Below are positions 1-8,576 of a DNA stretch of 16,789 nucleotides, piece by piece. Where the stretch lies: contig NW_003155247.1 of NCBI RefSeq assembly GCF_000003605.2, positions 384,210-400,998 on the forward strand. Reading direction: 5' to 3'. The stretch is from Saccoglossus kowalevskii. Lineage: Eukaryota; Hemichordata; Enteropneusta; Harrimaniidae. Within the stretch, counting starts at the first letter, position 1; every line of letters begins with the position of its first letter. The translations under genes and the position numbers were made by a program. The notes below the pieces were generated by a model. The model saw only the letters and a program-made list of their open reading frames with translations, made no database searches and was not told the origin of the DNA.

Positions 1-633
1 CATGCAAATCTAATCAAACACTGGTCCATGATGGTTGTATGCCATGCAAATCTAGTCAAACACTGGTACATTATGGTTGTATGCCATAGAAATCCAGTCA
101 AACACTGGTACATTATGGTTATATGCCATGCAAATCCAGCCAAACACTGGTCCATAATGGTTGTCATGCAAATCCAGTCAAACACTGGTGCATAATGGTT
201 ATATGCAAATCCAGTCAAACACTGGCCCATAATGGTTGTCATGCAAATCCAGTCAAACACTGGTCCATAATGGTTGTATAACATGCAAATCCAGTCAAAC
301 ACTGGTCCATAATGGTTATATGCCATGCAAATCCAGACAAACACTGGTGCCATAATGGTTATCATGCAAGTCCAGTCAAATACTGGTCCATAATGGTTGT
401 ATGTCATGCAAATCCAGTCAAACACTGGTCCATAATGGTTGTCATGCAAATCCAGTCAAACACTGGTCCATAATGGTCATATGCCATGCAAATCCAGACA
501 AACACTGGTCCATAATGATTGTATGTCATGCAAGTCCAGTCAAATACTGGTCCATAATGGTTGTATGTCATGCAAGTCCACTCAAATACTGGTCCATAAT
601 GGTTGTATGCCATAGAAATCCAGTCAAACACTG
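1..633 (+). repeat. Minisatellite array, about 16 units of 42/38 bp
   Basis: Units begin at about 1, 43, 85, 127, 165, 202, 240, 282, 324, 363, 405, 443, 485, 527, 569 and 611. Most are 42 bp. Units 4, 5, 6 and 11 are about 38 bp because they lack the last four bases (ATGC-type), and unit 9 is 39 bp. Unit 16 breaks down after ACACTG near 633, and the left end lies outside the window. Each unit has three parts: an octamer block CATGCAAATC, an inverted repeat CCAGT-CAAAC-ACTGG, and a second small palindrome CCATAATGG, followed by TTGTATGC. Eleven units keep a perfect ATGCAAAT. Units 3 and 16 have ATAGAAAT, and units 10, 14 and 15 have ATGCAAGT. Because 42 is divisible by 3, the array yields repetitive open frames on both strands (about 401-634 plus, 404-685 minus). 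I regard these as by-products, since the 38-bp units shift the frame. The tandem structure is seen directly; any function is inference. Confidence 0.97.
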
Positions 634-640
634 AGTAACC

Positions 641-1577
641 GAGTAAAGTGACAGGGAGAGGCAAGGAAATCTCATTACATGTCAACTTATGCTTTTGTAA
701 GTATCAGACCATCATTAGCGGGCATATATGTGACAACGTGCTATACACATTGACAATATGTTGATTCAGAGCAATTTACAGACAAAACGGGTATTTAGTG
801 TCACAGTGACATAATTCACATGTAGGTTTACTAAACGTTGTGCCCTTTTAATCATAATATAATAGAGCGCGTGTTATTTAATATCAGAGATTGTCGCTCT
901 GCAGTGTTGTTTTATTTCCGCCGACAACCGACGTGTGTGGTTTTGAAGTTTGTTGGGAAATCAGAACCTTTGGATCCAATGTTCTCTGTGTGTGAATACC
1001 GGTACGCTCATCTGATTACTGGCACCAGATGATGCCGTTATATTTATATAATTTGTGTCTCACCAGCCAGAATATACATTGTACTTTGCTTGAACATGGA
1101 AATAGCATTTCATTAAATGATGAACACCTGCTCCAAGGGCAGCGCATGTGTACGTTTCCCACAAGAGAGCACGAGACGCCAATGTGATCCGATAACAAAT
1201 GTTTCTTTAAACCGGAAGCCTCCTTTAAACTGATATCAACATAATACACACGTTTTGGGGTTTAACATTTGCCATTGAACATTGCCGCCTACCGGATGAA
1301 CCCTTGCGGTCACACGGGATACTAGACATTACAGCTTCTGTATTATTATTTCATTTAGATATTGTAATAGTTTTTAGTAAAAATAATACAAAATATAATG
1401 TGAGTAATAAAAAATAATCACAAATTACAAAATGATATAGAAGATATACTAGTAGTTAAAATGAACTACATGAAATAATACACGACGTTTATAATTGTAC
1501 AGAGAAACTGCGTTTTCTTGCATTAAATGTTGGCAATTCTTACTCGTCCCTGTATGTCTCTGTACCTGGCAAACAAG
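641..1577. other. Gene-free stretch between array and foldback element
   Basis: I see no recognisable gene. The open frames here (about 64-77 codons) resemble no family I know. Bases about 1340-1500 are strongly A/T-rich, with many short TAATA and ATAAT runs. The 9-mer CTGGCAAAC at 1566-1574 recurs at 1803-1811, on either side of the foldback element described next. Confidence 0.6.
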
Positions 1578-1799
1578 ACTGGAAAAGTCGGAACTTCTTT
1601 TTTGTTTTACATTAAATTAAATGTTTTACATTCAATTAAATGTTCTTTTAGAACTTTTAGTGTGATCGTGAAAACTAATCTGACCGCTAATTTCTTTCGC
1701 AGTCACGCTAGTTTTCTTGATCACGTTAAAAAAGGCTAAATTGAGAATTAATTATATTTTTGTTTGTAAAACAAAAAAAGAAGTATCGACTTTGCCAGT
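1578..1799. mobile_element. Foldback / MITE-like inverted-repeat element (222 bp)
   Basis: The outer arms 1578-1610 and 1766-1799 are reverse complements over about 33 bp, with three mismatches and one length difference in a T-run. Both begin ACTGG when read inward and run through ACTTC, a T-tract and GTTTTAC. A second inverted pair lies inside: 1659-1677 against 1709-1727, with 15 of 19 positions complementary. The central 30 bp are also partly self-complementary, so almost the whole element can fold into one long hairpin. The left arm carries a 19-bp tandem duplication (1604-1622 and 1623-1641, one difference), which explains why it is about 10 bp longer than the right. The right end overlaps a 20-bp hairpin (1791-1810, TTTGCCAGT-AA-ACTGGCAAA). 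CTGGCAAAC at 1566-1574 and 1803-1811 could be a 9-bp target duplication, but it sits 3 bp outside each arm and its sequence resembles the arm tip, so this is uncertain. There is no coding capacity. It may be a non-autonomous DNA transposon or simply a foldback repeat. Confidence 0.55.
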
Positions 1800-1810
1800 A
1801 AACTGGCAAA

Positions 1811-2722
1811 CCTCCATGTAAACTACGCAGCAAGGAAACCACACGCATGCGCACGACGCACGACACAGGTAATTTAATTCAAACCGGCGACAGAATGTAT
1901 AAGCGAATTTTGAATAGTAAACACAGATTCAACGAAATCTAACTCCAAAGTCATTCATGTCAATATGATTGCATAGTTTAATATTCCTACGTAAACAGAG
2001 AGATGACGTTACCAAATATAGTAGTAACACTACTATGACGCCTACTCACAGTGCGCACAACGTCGCTGTCTGGAATGAACCAGTTTGTTTACAAACATTA
2101 AAGTTGAATCCATGGATCGATCTCGTTCCCTTGAAGGTTCTGTCATTGCTGTCTTGTCAGACAACATTAATAACACCGGATTTCCGTTTTTAATAGATCT
2201 AGCGAACGTACTACCAATATAAACGGACGTCGCGATGCAATAAAGCTGTGATAGACTTAAGAACAAAGCTTGATGTACTGGATTTACTTCCGATTCACAA
2301 GACTGTTTTAAGACGTTTTCGTTCTAATTGTGTATACAAATATAAAAAAAAGAGGACAAACTTGTTAATTGTGGTTCTTTATTTGCTTTTCGTTATCGTA
2401 GGAAAAAACCCACAATCGATGATGGACAACCGCCCAAATATTACAACACAGCAGTATACAAATACCGAAAAGGTGTGTATAGAAAGGAGTAAATGAAATG
2501 GTCTGGCACAAAATAAAGCTCGCCGTTACGAAGCGGTGTATCATATTATTAAGACACTACCTTTGTTATTGCAAACGTTCATTGACCCCAACGAGATCGT
2601 TTTGGCAGCCAACCCCATGCGAAGACAAAGCGATAGTGGTTTATTATTTTTTTGGCAATGGCATAGAACCGGCTTCATCGAGTCACTGTTGAGTGTATAC
2701 TAAAACGCACGTACTATAACCG
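1811..2722. other. Gene-free stretch with isolated motif matches
   Basis: No gene is recognised. An NRF1-like CGCATGCGCA is at 1844-1853 and the palindrome GTGCGCAC is at 2051-2058. GTTTGTTTACAAAC at about 2083-2096 is an inverted repeat that includes a forkhead-type core TGTTTAC; 13 bases of it, TTGTTTACAAACA, recur near 14706-14718. Open frames of 64-82 codons show no family resemblance. Confidence 0.45.
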
Positions 2723-2795
2723 GCGTCATGATGTCAGCTGAACGTCAATCATCGATGACGTCACAGGATGTCTGAAGAGCGTGATCATGACGTAG
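2723..2795. promoter_or_regulatory. Cluster of CRE-type (CREB/ATF) sites
   Basis: Within 73 bp there are CGTCAT (2724-2729), TGATGTCA (2729-2736), ACGTCA (2742-2747, the reverse of TGACGT), a full palindromic CRE TGACGTCA (2756-2763) and TGACGTAG (2788-2795). A CAGCTG E-box lies at 2735-2740. TGACGTCA is the established palindromic site for CREB/ATF-family bZIP proteins, and closely spaced full and half sites are typical of enhancers or promoters. No adjacent gene is visible, so the target is unknown. Confidence 0.4.
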
Positions 2796-3417
2796 CGATT
2801 CGTGTGATACCGTGTAAATCGTCACATAATTGTATTTAAGCATTTCCTTTTTTTGTCCATTGCCGAGTGGGTGTGATTTTATAACAAAAAAATATCGAAG
2901 AACTGAACACAACATGATTAGTTCTCAGCGCTGATCTGATTGGCGTAAATTTCACAATCATTTCTAATAGTTGTCATGTGATATCAACCTGTGTAGCCAC
3001 GAGAGCCAGGCTGTGTATGGTCTGATATAATATGCATGTACTATTTCAGAATAGTATGTTATGTTTCACAGTTATTGATATATACATTATACAAAGATAT
3101 TATTTCAGTCATAACAAATGTTTTTGTTTTATTATAATTATTTTGTGTGGCGTTCTAAGTGATTCAAGTTCTATTTGACCATTTCGCAAATATACACGTA
3201 CTCAATTGCATTTATCCCTTCTTATCATTCCGCTCCCAAATGACCTTCGAAGTTGTCGGGAAAATATTGTGGCGATGTTTCCAGCCACGTGTCGAGTTTT
3301 AACAGCGTTACTCCCGGGGAATAACTATTAGTATGTCCTATGATATTGTTGACGTGTTTGAACAACATAGAGTATAGCACATATATGGTTTAATTTTTTT
3401 GACTTTTTTTGTCTCAG
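2796..3417. other. Gene-free AT-rich stretch
   Basis: No gene or RNA is recognised. The 10-bp palindrome TCAGCGCTGA is at 2925-2934 and a CACGTG E-box is at 3286-3291. T-runs lie near 2850 and 3390-3410. Confidence 0.5.
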
Positions 3418-3465
3418 GTAAATTTAAATTTACATGTTAAGCAAACGAAATTGCATCACGTGATG
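3418..3465. promoter_or_regulatory. Two perfect palindromes, one an extended E-box
   Basis: GTAAATTTAAATTTAC (3418-3433) is a perfect 16-bp palindrome of A/T-rich type. Twenty bases further on, CATCACGTGATG (3454-3465) is a perfect 12-bp palindrome centred on CACGTG. TCACGTGA is a known high-affinity core for bHLH-zip factors such as the MITF/TFE and USF groups. The next 180 bp (to about 3640) are less A/T-rich than the surroundings. No coding exon could be identified after it. Confidence 0.35.
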
Positions 3466-5187
3466 TCGGCGAGTAGTAGATGACATATTGGATGTTAGCC
3501 ATGAATGATTACTCGACACGAGCGATCACGCGCATGAGACGATTAAACTTCACCCCAGATACTCGGCCCGGCGGTCTATCAGAGTTTATGAGTTTTCATC
3601 ACGACTTCATCTCCAAGGCACGTCGTCTACAACCTCTCTGACTGATATTCGTTTTATCTTTACTTTTGACAAATAAATTCTGAAAGGTAATATCATTTCC
3701 TCCAGTGATGGAACCCTAACATCTCCCTGAACCCTCTATAGAAAACGTTTGATGTCGGAAATGTCAAATCAACCACAATGCTACGGCGTTAAATTTTAAC
3801 GTTGACTTTGTAACAGCTGCTATTTATATACAACATACATGTACATCAATATTTAAAAAAAAAGAATCAGAATTACACTTTAAATATTTCGACGTCTTTG
3901 CGAAGCATTCATGCACAAAATTATATAACTTTATTTCGATGGATGTTAAATTTTCAAATTTAATAAAAAGCATATGCAAAATTTAATGTCGTTAAACACG
4001 GGCCAATACTATGGAACAACCGCCAACGCATGAATGAAACGGGAATGAGGTTGGCACAGTGCCAATACATATTTAAAATGTATTTTAATTATACGCGATG
4101 TGCGTGTCCGTCACGTGATGCCCTGTGCTTCAGTTGCGCGACACCCCATACTGAGTGAACCTATTCATATCCCGTCAATGAACGTAAAAGCGCAAAATCG
4201 TGCCATTCGGAGTGTCGGTAATTTATTGGTATGTTTTTTAAATGAAAGATTTGTTTCCCGTTTTAAATTATTTAATTTCATTTTTTGTTTCGATGGAAAC
4301 AGAAAAGAATGCGTTATCCGATAGCTATGCTGGAATCGCTAGAACTAGGGGGCCCACTACGGAATTGGGTTAAGGTTTTTTATATTCACTAATTTCACCC
4401 GTAAAACCAAAAACGCTGATCAATGATATTTATCCACATTTAAAATTATTATATTATCCTTTTTTTCTTAACCGTTTATGAAATCAATATTCAAATATCA
4501 TTGATGAGTTTTAATCGTATGCTTCGATAAGCCAAATCAGCCGTCTGAGTGCGGATGTGACACTGAACCCCCATCTGCGCATGCTCACATCAACCACGCA
4601 TATTAATGAGAAGAGAAACCGAACATGAATACAAATGAGAAGGAATGTATGAGGCGAGGCACCAGAGGGGGTAGATATACATTTGAGGAAAGAAATCATC
4701 TTCCCTTATTTTACCCTGTCGGCTTCCCATTTATGCTTAAGACCAAACCTATTCTTAAATTTACCAAACCATGACCCGAAGTTCAATTTTGTCCACAAAT
4801 ACTTATGTTTTAATTTAATTTAATTTATGTTTTTTTTTTTAAATGCATGGAATTAAACAAACAGGCATTAGTGTTTCATTTATTTATTTTGACACAGACA
4901 AATGTCTTCACGCCCCTCAGGTATTTGAATTATTTACAAGATTCGAAGTTCGATTTATTAAGTTCAGACATCAGTATTATACTACATCTCAACTAGGCAG
5001 ACGTATTTTGCATCATATCCGGCCGGTTACTGCGCCGGTTCAGTCGCATAACACACAACTGGCGGAGTGATACTATCGTGTGGATGTCTTTAGATCACTA
5101 TCGAAATATGAGTCAAATTTGTAATTAAATGTAGTTTCAATTTTGTTTTATCATGTAATAATTGTGTGCGACTAAGCTGATTTCCTG
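3466..5187. other. Gene-free stretch with isolated E-box and NRF1 matches
   Basis: No gene is recognised. TCACGTGA lies at 4111-4118. TGCGCATGCTCAC at 4576-4588 contains an NRF1-like core, and the same 13-mer recurs at 10089-10101. A (TTTAA)-type run followed by a long T-run lies near 4811-4841. Open frames of 62-75 codons at about 4100-4324, 4511-4699 and 4843-5070 have no recognisable domain. Confidence 0.5.
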
Positions 5188-5217
5188 CACGTGGAAAAAA
5201 AGCCACGTGTTATATAA
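5188..5217. promoter_or_regulatory. Paired CACGTG E-boxes in a hairpin, next to a TATA-like sequence
   Basis: CACGTGG (5188-5194) and CCACGTG (5203-5209) are perfect reverse complements separated by eight mostly A bases. TATATAAT follows at once (5211-5218). Two E-boxes beside a TATA-like element would be a compact plus-strand promoter. Open frames follow at about 5264-5479 and 5415-5714, but they have only TTG-type starts and no recognisable domains. The inverted repeat is seen directly; promoter activity is inference. Confidence 0.3.
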
Positions 5218-7073
5218 TGGTGCAATCAATCTGTAGTTTCATCGCAGTTCGATACGATAGACCTTGTATTGCAGTTCGTGTCATTGTCCCACTCCAGCCT
5301 CCACGCCTGAACAAAGGGCCCGGTTAAACATGGAATTTGATTATAGGACACCGATGACGTACCTCTTCGCGTTATTTTGGATAGATCTGCCCTTACCAGG
5401 ACGAAGACTCTGGTTTGGGACGTTGCTCATCGAAAAGTTGTCACAGTGTGTTATCTTTACTGAGTTTATATTCCGCTGAATCAGTGAGATCATCGTGCTA
5501 TCTAATTTGCCATGACAACTGTGAATTACCCAATGAGTTGACATGGAGACGGATTAAACTGGTAACACTTGTATGGGCAATCGAGTATATGTCGTCTAGC
5601 CAACTTCAAAAATGCGATGTACGTGCCGCGACATTGTTAGTACAATTATTAATAGACCTAATTAACACATGTCCTTTTAAACACCCTCCGAATATAATCA
5701 ACATATATATGTGATAGATGAAACGAAGAAAGACCAGTTTTTCCGCGTTTATGCCGCGTTTACCGCCATGATGTGCGCCAACGTGGGACTTTACATTCGA
5801 AGTGGCGAGCTTGGTGTGAAATTGAAAATCGAAATTTAAAATTCTGGTACAGAACTTTTGAAAGAGTACTTCCTCCTGTTTGATTTTTTTTAGAAAAATC
5901 GAAATTTTACAAAAGCAGAGATAATACTTTATGTATTCCGGAATTTGAAAAAGCTGAATAGAAGACCTGTTCGCCTTTGAACTTTCACGTGTTATTTTTT
6001 TAATCAGCTGAGATCACGCTTAATATCTGGATGCTCGTTATGTGACATGGTGTCAATTATAGTACACGTTTTGTAGTATATTCAGTCATTAAAAAACAAA
6101 TTGGCGAGTTGGTACTGGTGTAGAGTTTTGTGCAGTCAAGTTCACAGTGAAGCAATGAGTGACATTGATACATAAGAATCACTGTAAGCAAAAAAGGTAA
6201 TGTAGGGAAAAGGGGAGAAAAGAGTCTTTAATAACTGGAATGATAGCAAAAATTATACTATATGAATTGTCTAATAAGATATAAACGGAGTATATATAAA
6301 ACAATGAACGAGGGAAATGGAGGCAGATAAAACGGTGTCAGGGCTACGGAATAAAATGTGCACATATAATTGTCAAATAGAATTAAAAATAGAAAACTGA
6401 CAACAATATTGTAAAGTACAAGGAATGTAGGAATTACTTTGCAAACTAAGTATAAGATTGGGTTTGAGGACAACAACAAAGCAACGAAACAAAAAATGCA
6501 ACACGTTATCACCGAAGAACGGTGGTCGCCGCGTCGCACGTGTGCGACATTTGTGTTGATAAATGAAAATCACGAGTAGAAGTTTTGACATGCACTAAAT
6601 ACCGCCGTTGACTACTTCGATACCTTCCAATCACTATAGAAACTACCCAGTTAAAGCTTGGTAGCGTATCAGTTTGTACTCGTTGGTCCGCGCAACAGTC
6701 AATGTCGCTTTCTTTGTTCATGTGAGTCCCATATCTCGCGCATGCATGGCGCGACGACCACCGCCCCTTAACATGACAATGATTGAAGTGTATTTTTTTG
6801 TGTTATGACGGCAAGAATCAAGAAAGTGCTAAAACGTGTGACCCTTTGGGCAATTTCACTGACTGTCTTCGCGTAATGTTTCATCGATAATCAAAAACGT
6901 GCCGTTTTCACGTGAACGCAAATTCATGCAACAAAAATTGATACTATGTGTTCATTATGGTCCATTCTTCCTCGACGAACAAGTACATAAGTGACAATAT
7001 AGTCAAAGACGAGAAAACTGCACAAGAAATTTGCCTTATTTACACGTATCGGCAATGCAAGCTGCCATGCGAC
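5218..7073. other. Gene-free stretch, partly purine-rich
   Basis: No recognised gene. The 99-codon plus frame at 5415-5714 has a mixed, protein-like composition but starts at TTG and matches no family I know. Bases about 6186-6226 are very purine-rich on the plus strand, and 6250-6500 remain A-rich. This produces hydrophobic minus-strand frames (6258-6539 and 6373-6591) that look like composition artefacts rather than membrane proteins. E-boxes CACGTG lie at 5986-5991, 6537-6542 and 6909-6914, the last inside the palindrome TTCACGTGAA (6907-6916). An NRF1-like CGCGCATGC is at 6737-6745. Confidence 0.5.
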
Positions 7074-7158
7074 TTCCCCTTCTGACGTCACAAGGGGAAT
7101 TTCTGTATGCAAATGAGAAGCTAATGAGGAGCCTCGTTTTAAAATATACAAATATAAA
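7074..7158 (+). promoter_or_regulatory. CRE-centred 26-bp palindrome, octamer and TATA-like box
   Basis: TTCCCCTT (7074-7081), then C, then the full CRE TGACGTCA (7083-7090), then C, then AAGGGGAA (7092-7099) form a 26-bp palindrome broken at only one symmetric pair (7082/7091). Eight bases later comes the POU octamer ATGCAAAT (7107-7114), then GCTAATGAG (about 7120-7128), then TATAAAG (7152-7158). A CRE and an octamer about 70 and 45 bp upstream of a TATA-like box is a plausible metazoan promoter or enhancer arrangement on the plus strand. No reading frame worth calling follows, so any transcript would be non-coding or spliced to exons outside the window. Confidence 0.4.
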
Positions 7159-7781
7159 GTTGCCGTAGACTGGGTTTAAAACACATTTTTTCACTTAAAA
7201 AAAATAATTCATGCTTAGAAACATAAAAATTAATAATATTTATGTATCAATTGATAATTTTAGGCGTGAAAATAGCAGCCATTTCACAGGCACTTTAATG
7301 ATGCCTCAATTGGGAAAGGGTGTTTTTTTATGTTGTGTTCACATCTTAATGACAGTGTCGACATTTACAGAGTAACCGTATGATGCGCGATGACGCATCC
7401 AACTTCCGGTCTGTTATTCAAGTTCTATTCACGCGCAAACATTGAACTTCAAGTTGAGAGTCATTGAACTACACACTGACTGCGATCAAAACCGGCGCCG
7501 ATAGCAAAATCAGCATCTCGAATGAATCACAAAAAATAAAACATTCACCTCATATCTGACTCAGAGTGTATGTGTATGTGCACTCGGTATATGTAAAATT
7601 GATGATACCTAATAATTATTATATACACAAGTTACTTGATTTTCTCGAAGTGGTTACCGTAATTCAATATAGCTGTAAAATAATTCGACATCATGAAACA
7701 TTTACTTGAGTTATCAGTTACGAGATTTGTTAACAAAATTAAATTTAAGTTAGTAAATATTATAAATAATGCCCAAAACAT
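7159..7781. other. Gene-free AT-rich stretch
   Basis: No gene is recognised. A TGACGC half-CRE lies near 7390-7395. ACCGGCGCCGAT near 7490-7501 is a short GC-rich patch in A/T-rich sequence. Confidence 0.5.
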
Positions 7782-7838
7782 GATGGCGATTTACGTATGA
7801 TTTTAATATTTATGTAAATGAGATAAGTGGTCGCCATC
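7782..7838. repeat. 57-bp imperfect inverted repeat with YY1-like ends
   Basis: GATGGCGA (7782-7789) pairs perfectly with TCGCCATC (7831-7838). A second inner pair, ATTTACGTA (7788-7796 region) with TATGTAAAT (about 7811-7819), extends it, leaving an 11-base asymmetric insert. Read outward on the minus strand, the right end is AAGATGGCGA (7831-7840), close to the known YY1 core AAGATGGCGGC. It sits 16 bp before the GC-rich minisatellite. Confidence 0.5.
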
Positions 7839-7855
7839 TTAGAACTTAATTAAAT

Positions 7856-8107
7856 GCTGCGTAAGGTCTGTGGCGCTGCGTGACGTCGTTGGCGCTCCGC
7901 AACGTCCGTGGCGCTGCTTGACGTTTGTGGCGCCGCGTAACGTCTGTTGTGCTGGGTAACTTCCGTGGCGCTGCGATGACGACTGTGACGTTGCTTGACG
8001 ATGTGGCGCTGCGTGACGTGTGGCGCTGCGATGACGACTGTGACGTTGTGTGACTTATGTGGCACTGCGCAGGGACTGTAGTCCTGCGTCACGACTGTAA
8101 AACTGCG
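7856..8107 (+). repeat. GC-rich minisatellite, 19-bp period, about 13 units
   Basis: Unit starts fall near 7872, 7891, 7910, 7929, 7948, 7967, 7987, 8005, 8022, 8042, 8061 and 8080, with partial units at each end. The consensus is close to GGCGCTGCGTGACGTCTGT. Lengths are mostly 19 bp, with 17-20 bp exceptions. The units at 7967-8004 and 8022-8060 form a repeated pair sharing GATGACGACTGTGACGTTG, which shows a later duplication of a two-unit block. The array is much richer in G+C than its surroundings and rich in CpG, and many units keep a GACGT half-CRE. A 109-codon minus-strand frame (7850-8179) is largely this repeat in translation and is not credible as a gene. Confidence 0.93.
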
Positions 8108-8495
8108 CTTTAACAATAATAAATGGCATCGATTTTTTACTAATGTTATATAAAAATTAGTATAATCACACTCATGCATTTTTTACATGAGCACATGAGT
8201 ATTTTTTTTTTCATTCTGATAAAATTAAATATCACATAATATTATGCAATAAAATGTCACAATTTTTATTTTGAAGTAACGTTCTAACTTAACACAAGAC
8301 ATATTTACCGGGCTCGTTTCCATAAAGACGGTCCTGCTGATCCCAGTTATTTTACTGTTTAAAATTTGACGGATTACCTACATTGCGAAATAGAGCACCG
8401 ACTAACCGTTATTACAAGGTTGAAACGTGATATTTGAAATCCAATATTTGACATTTTGCTCTGCAGTCGTATAGTCTATAACCGAGCTTTTTCAG
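8108..8495. other. Gene-free stretch
   Basis: No gene is recognised. The 12-bp palindrome CATAATATTATG lies at 8235-8246, in very A/T-rich sequence where such palindromes arise easily. Confidence 0.5.
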
Positions 8496-8566
8496 AAGGG
8501 TCACTTCACCCACGCACGCACGCTCTGCGCATTTAATTCCACGGAGCCATAACCGGTACGTGAAAG

Positions 8567-8576
8567 CTATATAAAA
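8567..8576 (+). promoter_or_regulatory. Possible TATA box CTATATAAAA
   Basis: CTATATAAAA fits the metazoan TATA consensus well. Upstream lie an inverted nuclear-receptor-like pair AGGGTCACTTCACCC (8497-8511) and a short CACG repeat (about 8510-8522), a GC-richer patch than average. No convincing initiator or reading frame follows, so this is only a motif match. Confidence 0.25.

Noticed and set aside
401-685. Repetitive open frames on both strands in the 42-bp array
   Set aside because: The unit length is a multiple of three, so stop-free frames persist automatically; the 38-bp units break the frame and both strands are open at once.
3500-3690. Possible non-coding first exon ending at a GT donor near 3687
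   Set aside because: AAAG-GTAATA resembles a donor, but such sites are common and there is no independent sign of transcription.
3617-3740. Short resemblances to miR-124 (AAGGCACG) and miR-125 (TCCCTGA)
   Set aside because: Only seven or eight bases match and no precursor hairpin surrounds them.
4659-4672. Second CTCF-like sequence GCACCAGAGGGGGT
   Set aside because: Three of the 14 core positions, including the key C of GGC, do not fit.
5245-5260. GTTCGATAC-like word as a tRNA or SINE B box
   Set aside because: No matching A box, acceptor stem or 3' tail; the similar word near 11442 also lacks them.
5415-5714. 99-codon plus frame with protein-like composition
   Set aside because: It starts at TTG, has no recognised domain and overlaps another open frame; its length is within chance expectation. 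It would need transcript or homology support.
6258-6591. Two hydrophobic minus-strand frames resembling membrane proteins
   Set aside because: The plus strand is A/purine-rich here, so the minus strand reads as Phe/Leu/Ile-rich by composition. The longer starts at GTG and the two overlap in different frames.
7850-8179. 109-codon minus-strand frame
   Set aside because: Most of it is the 19-bp minisatellite read in reverse; the peptide is low-complexity and degenerate in the same way as the DNA.
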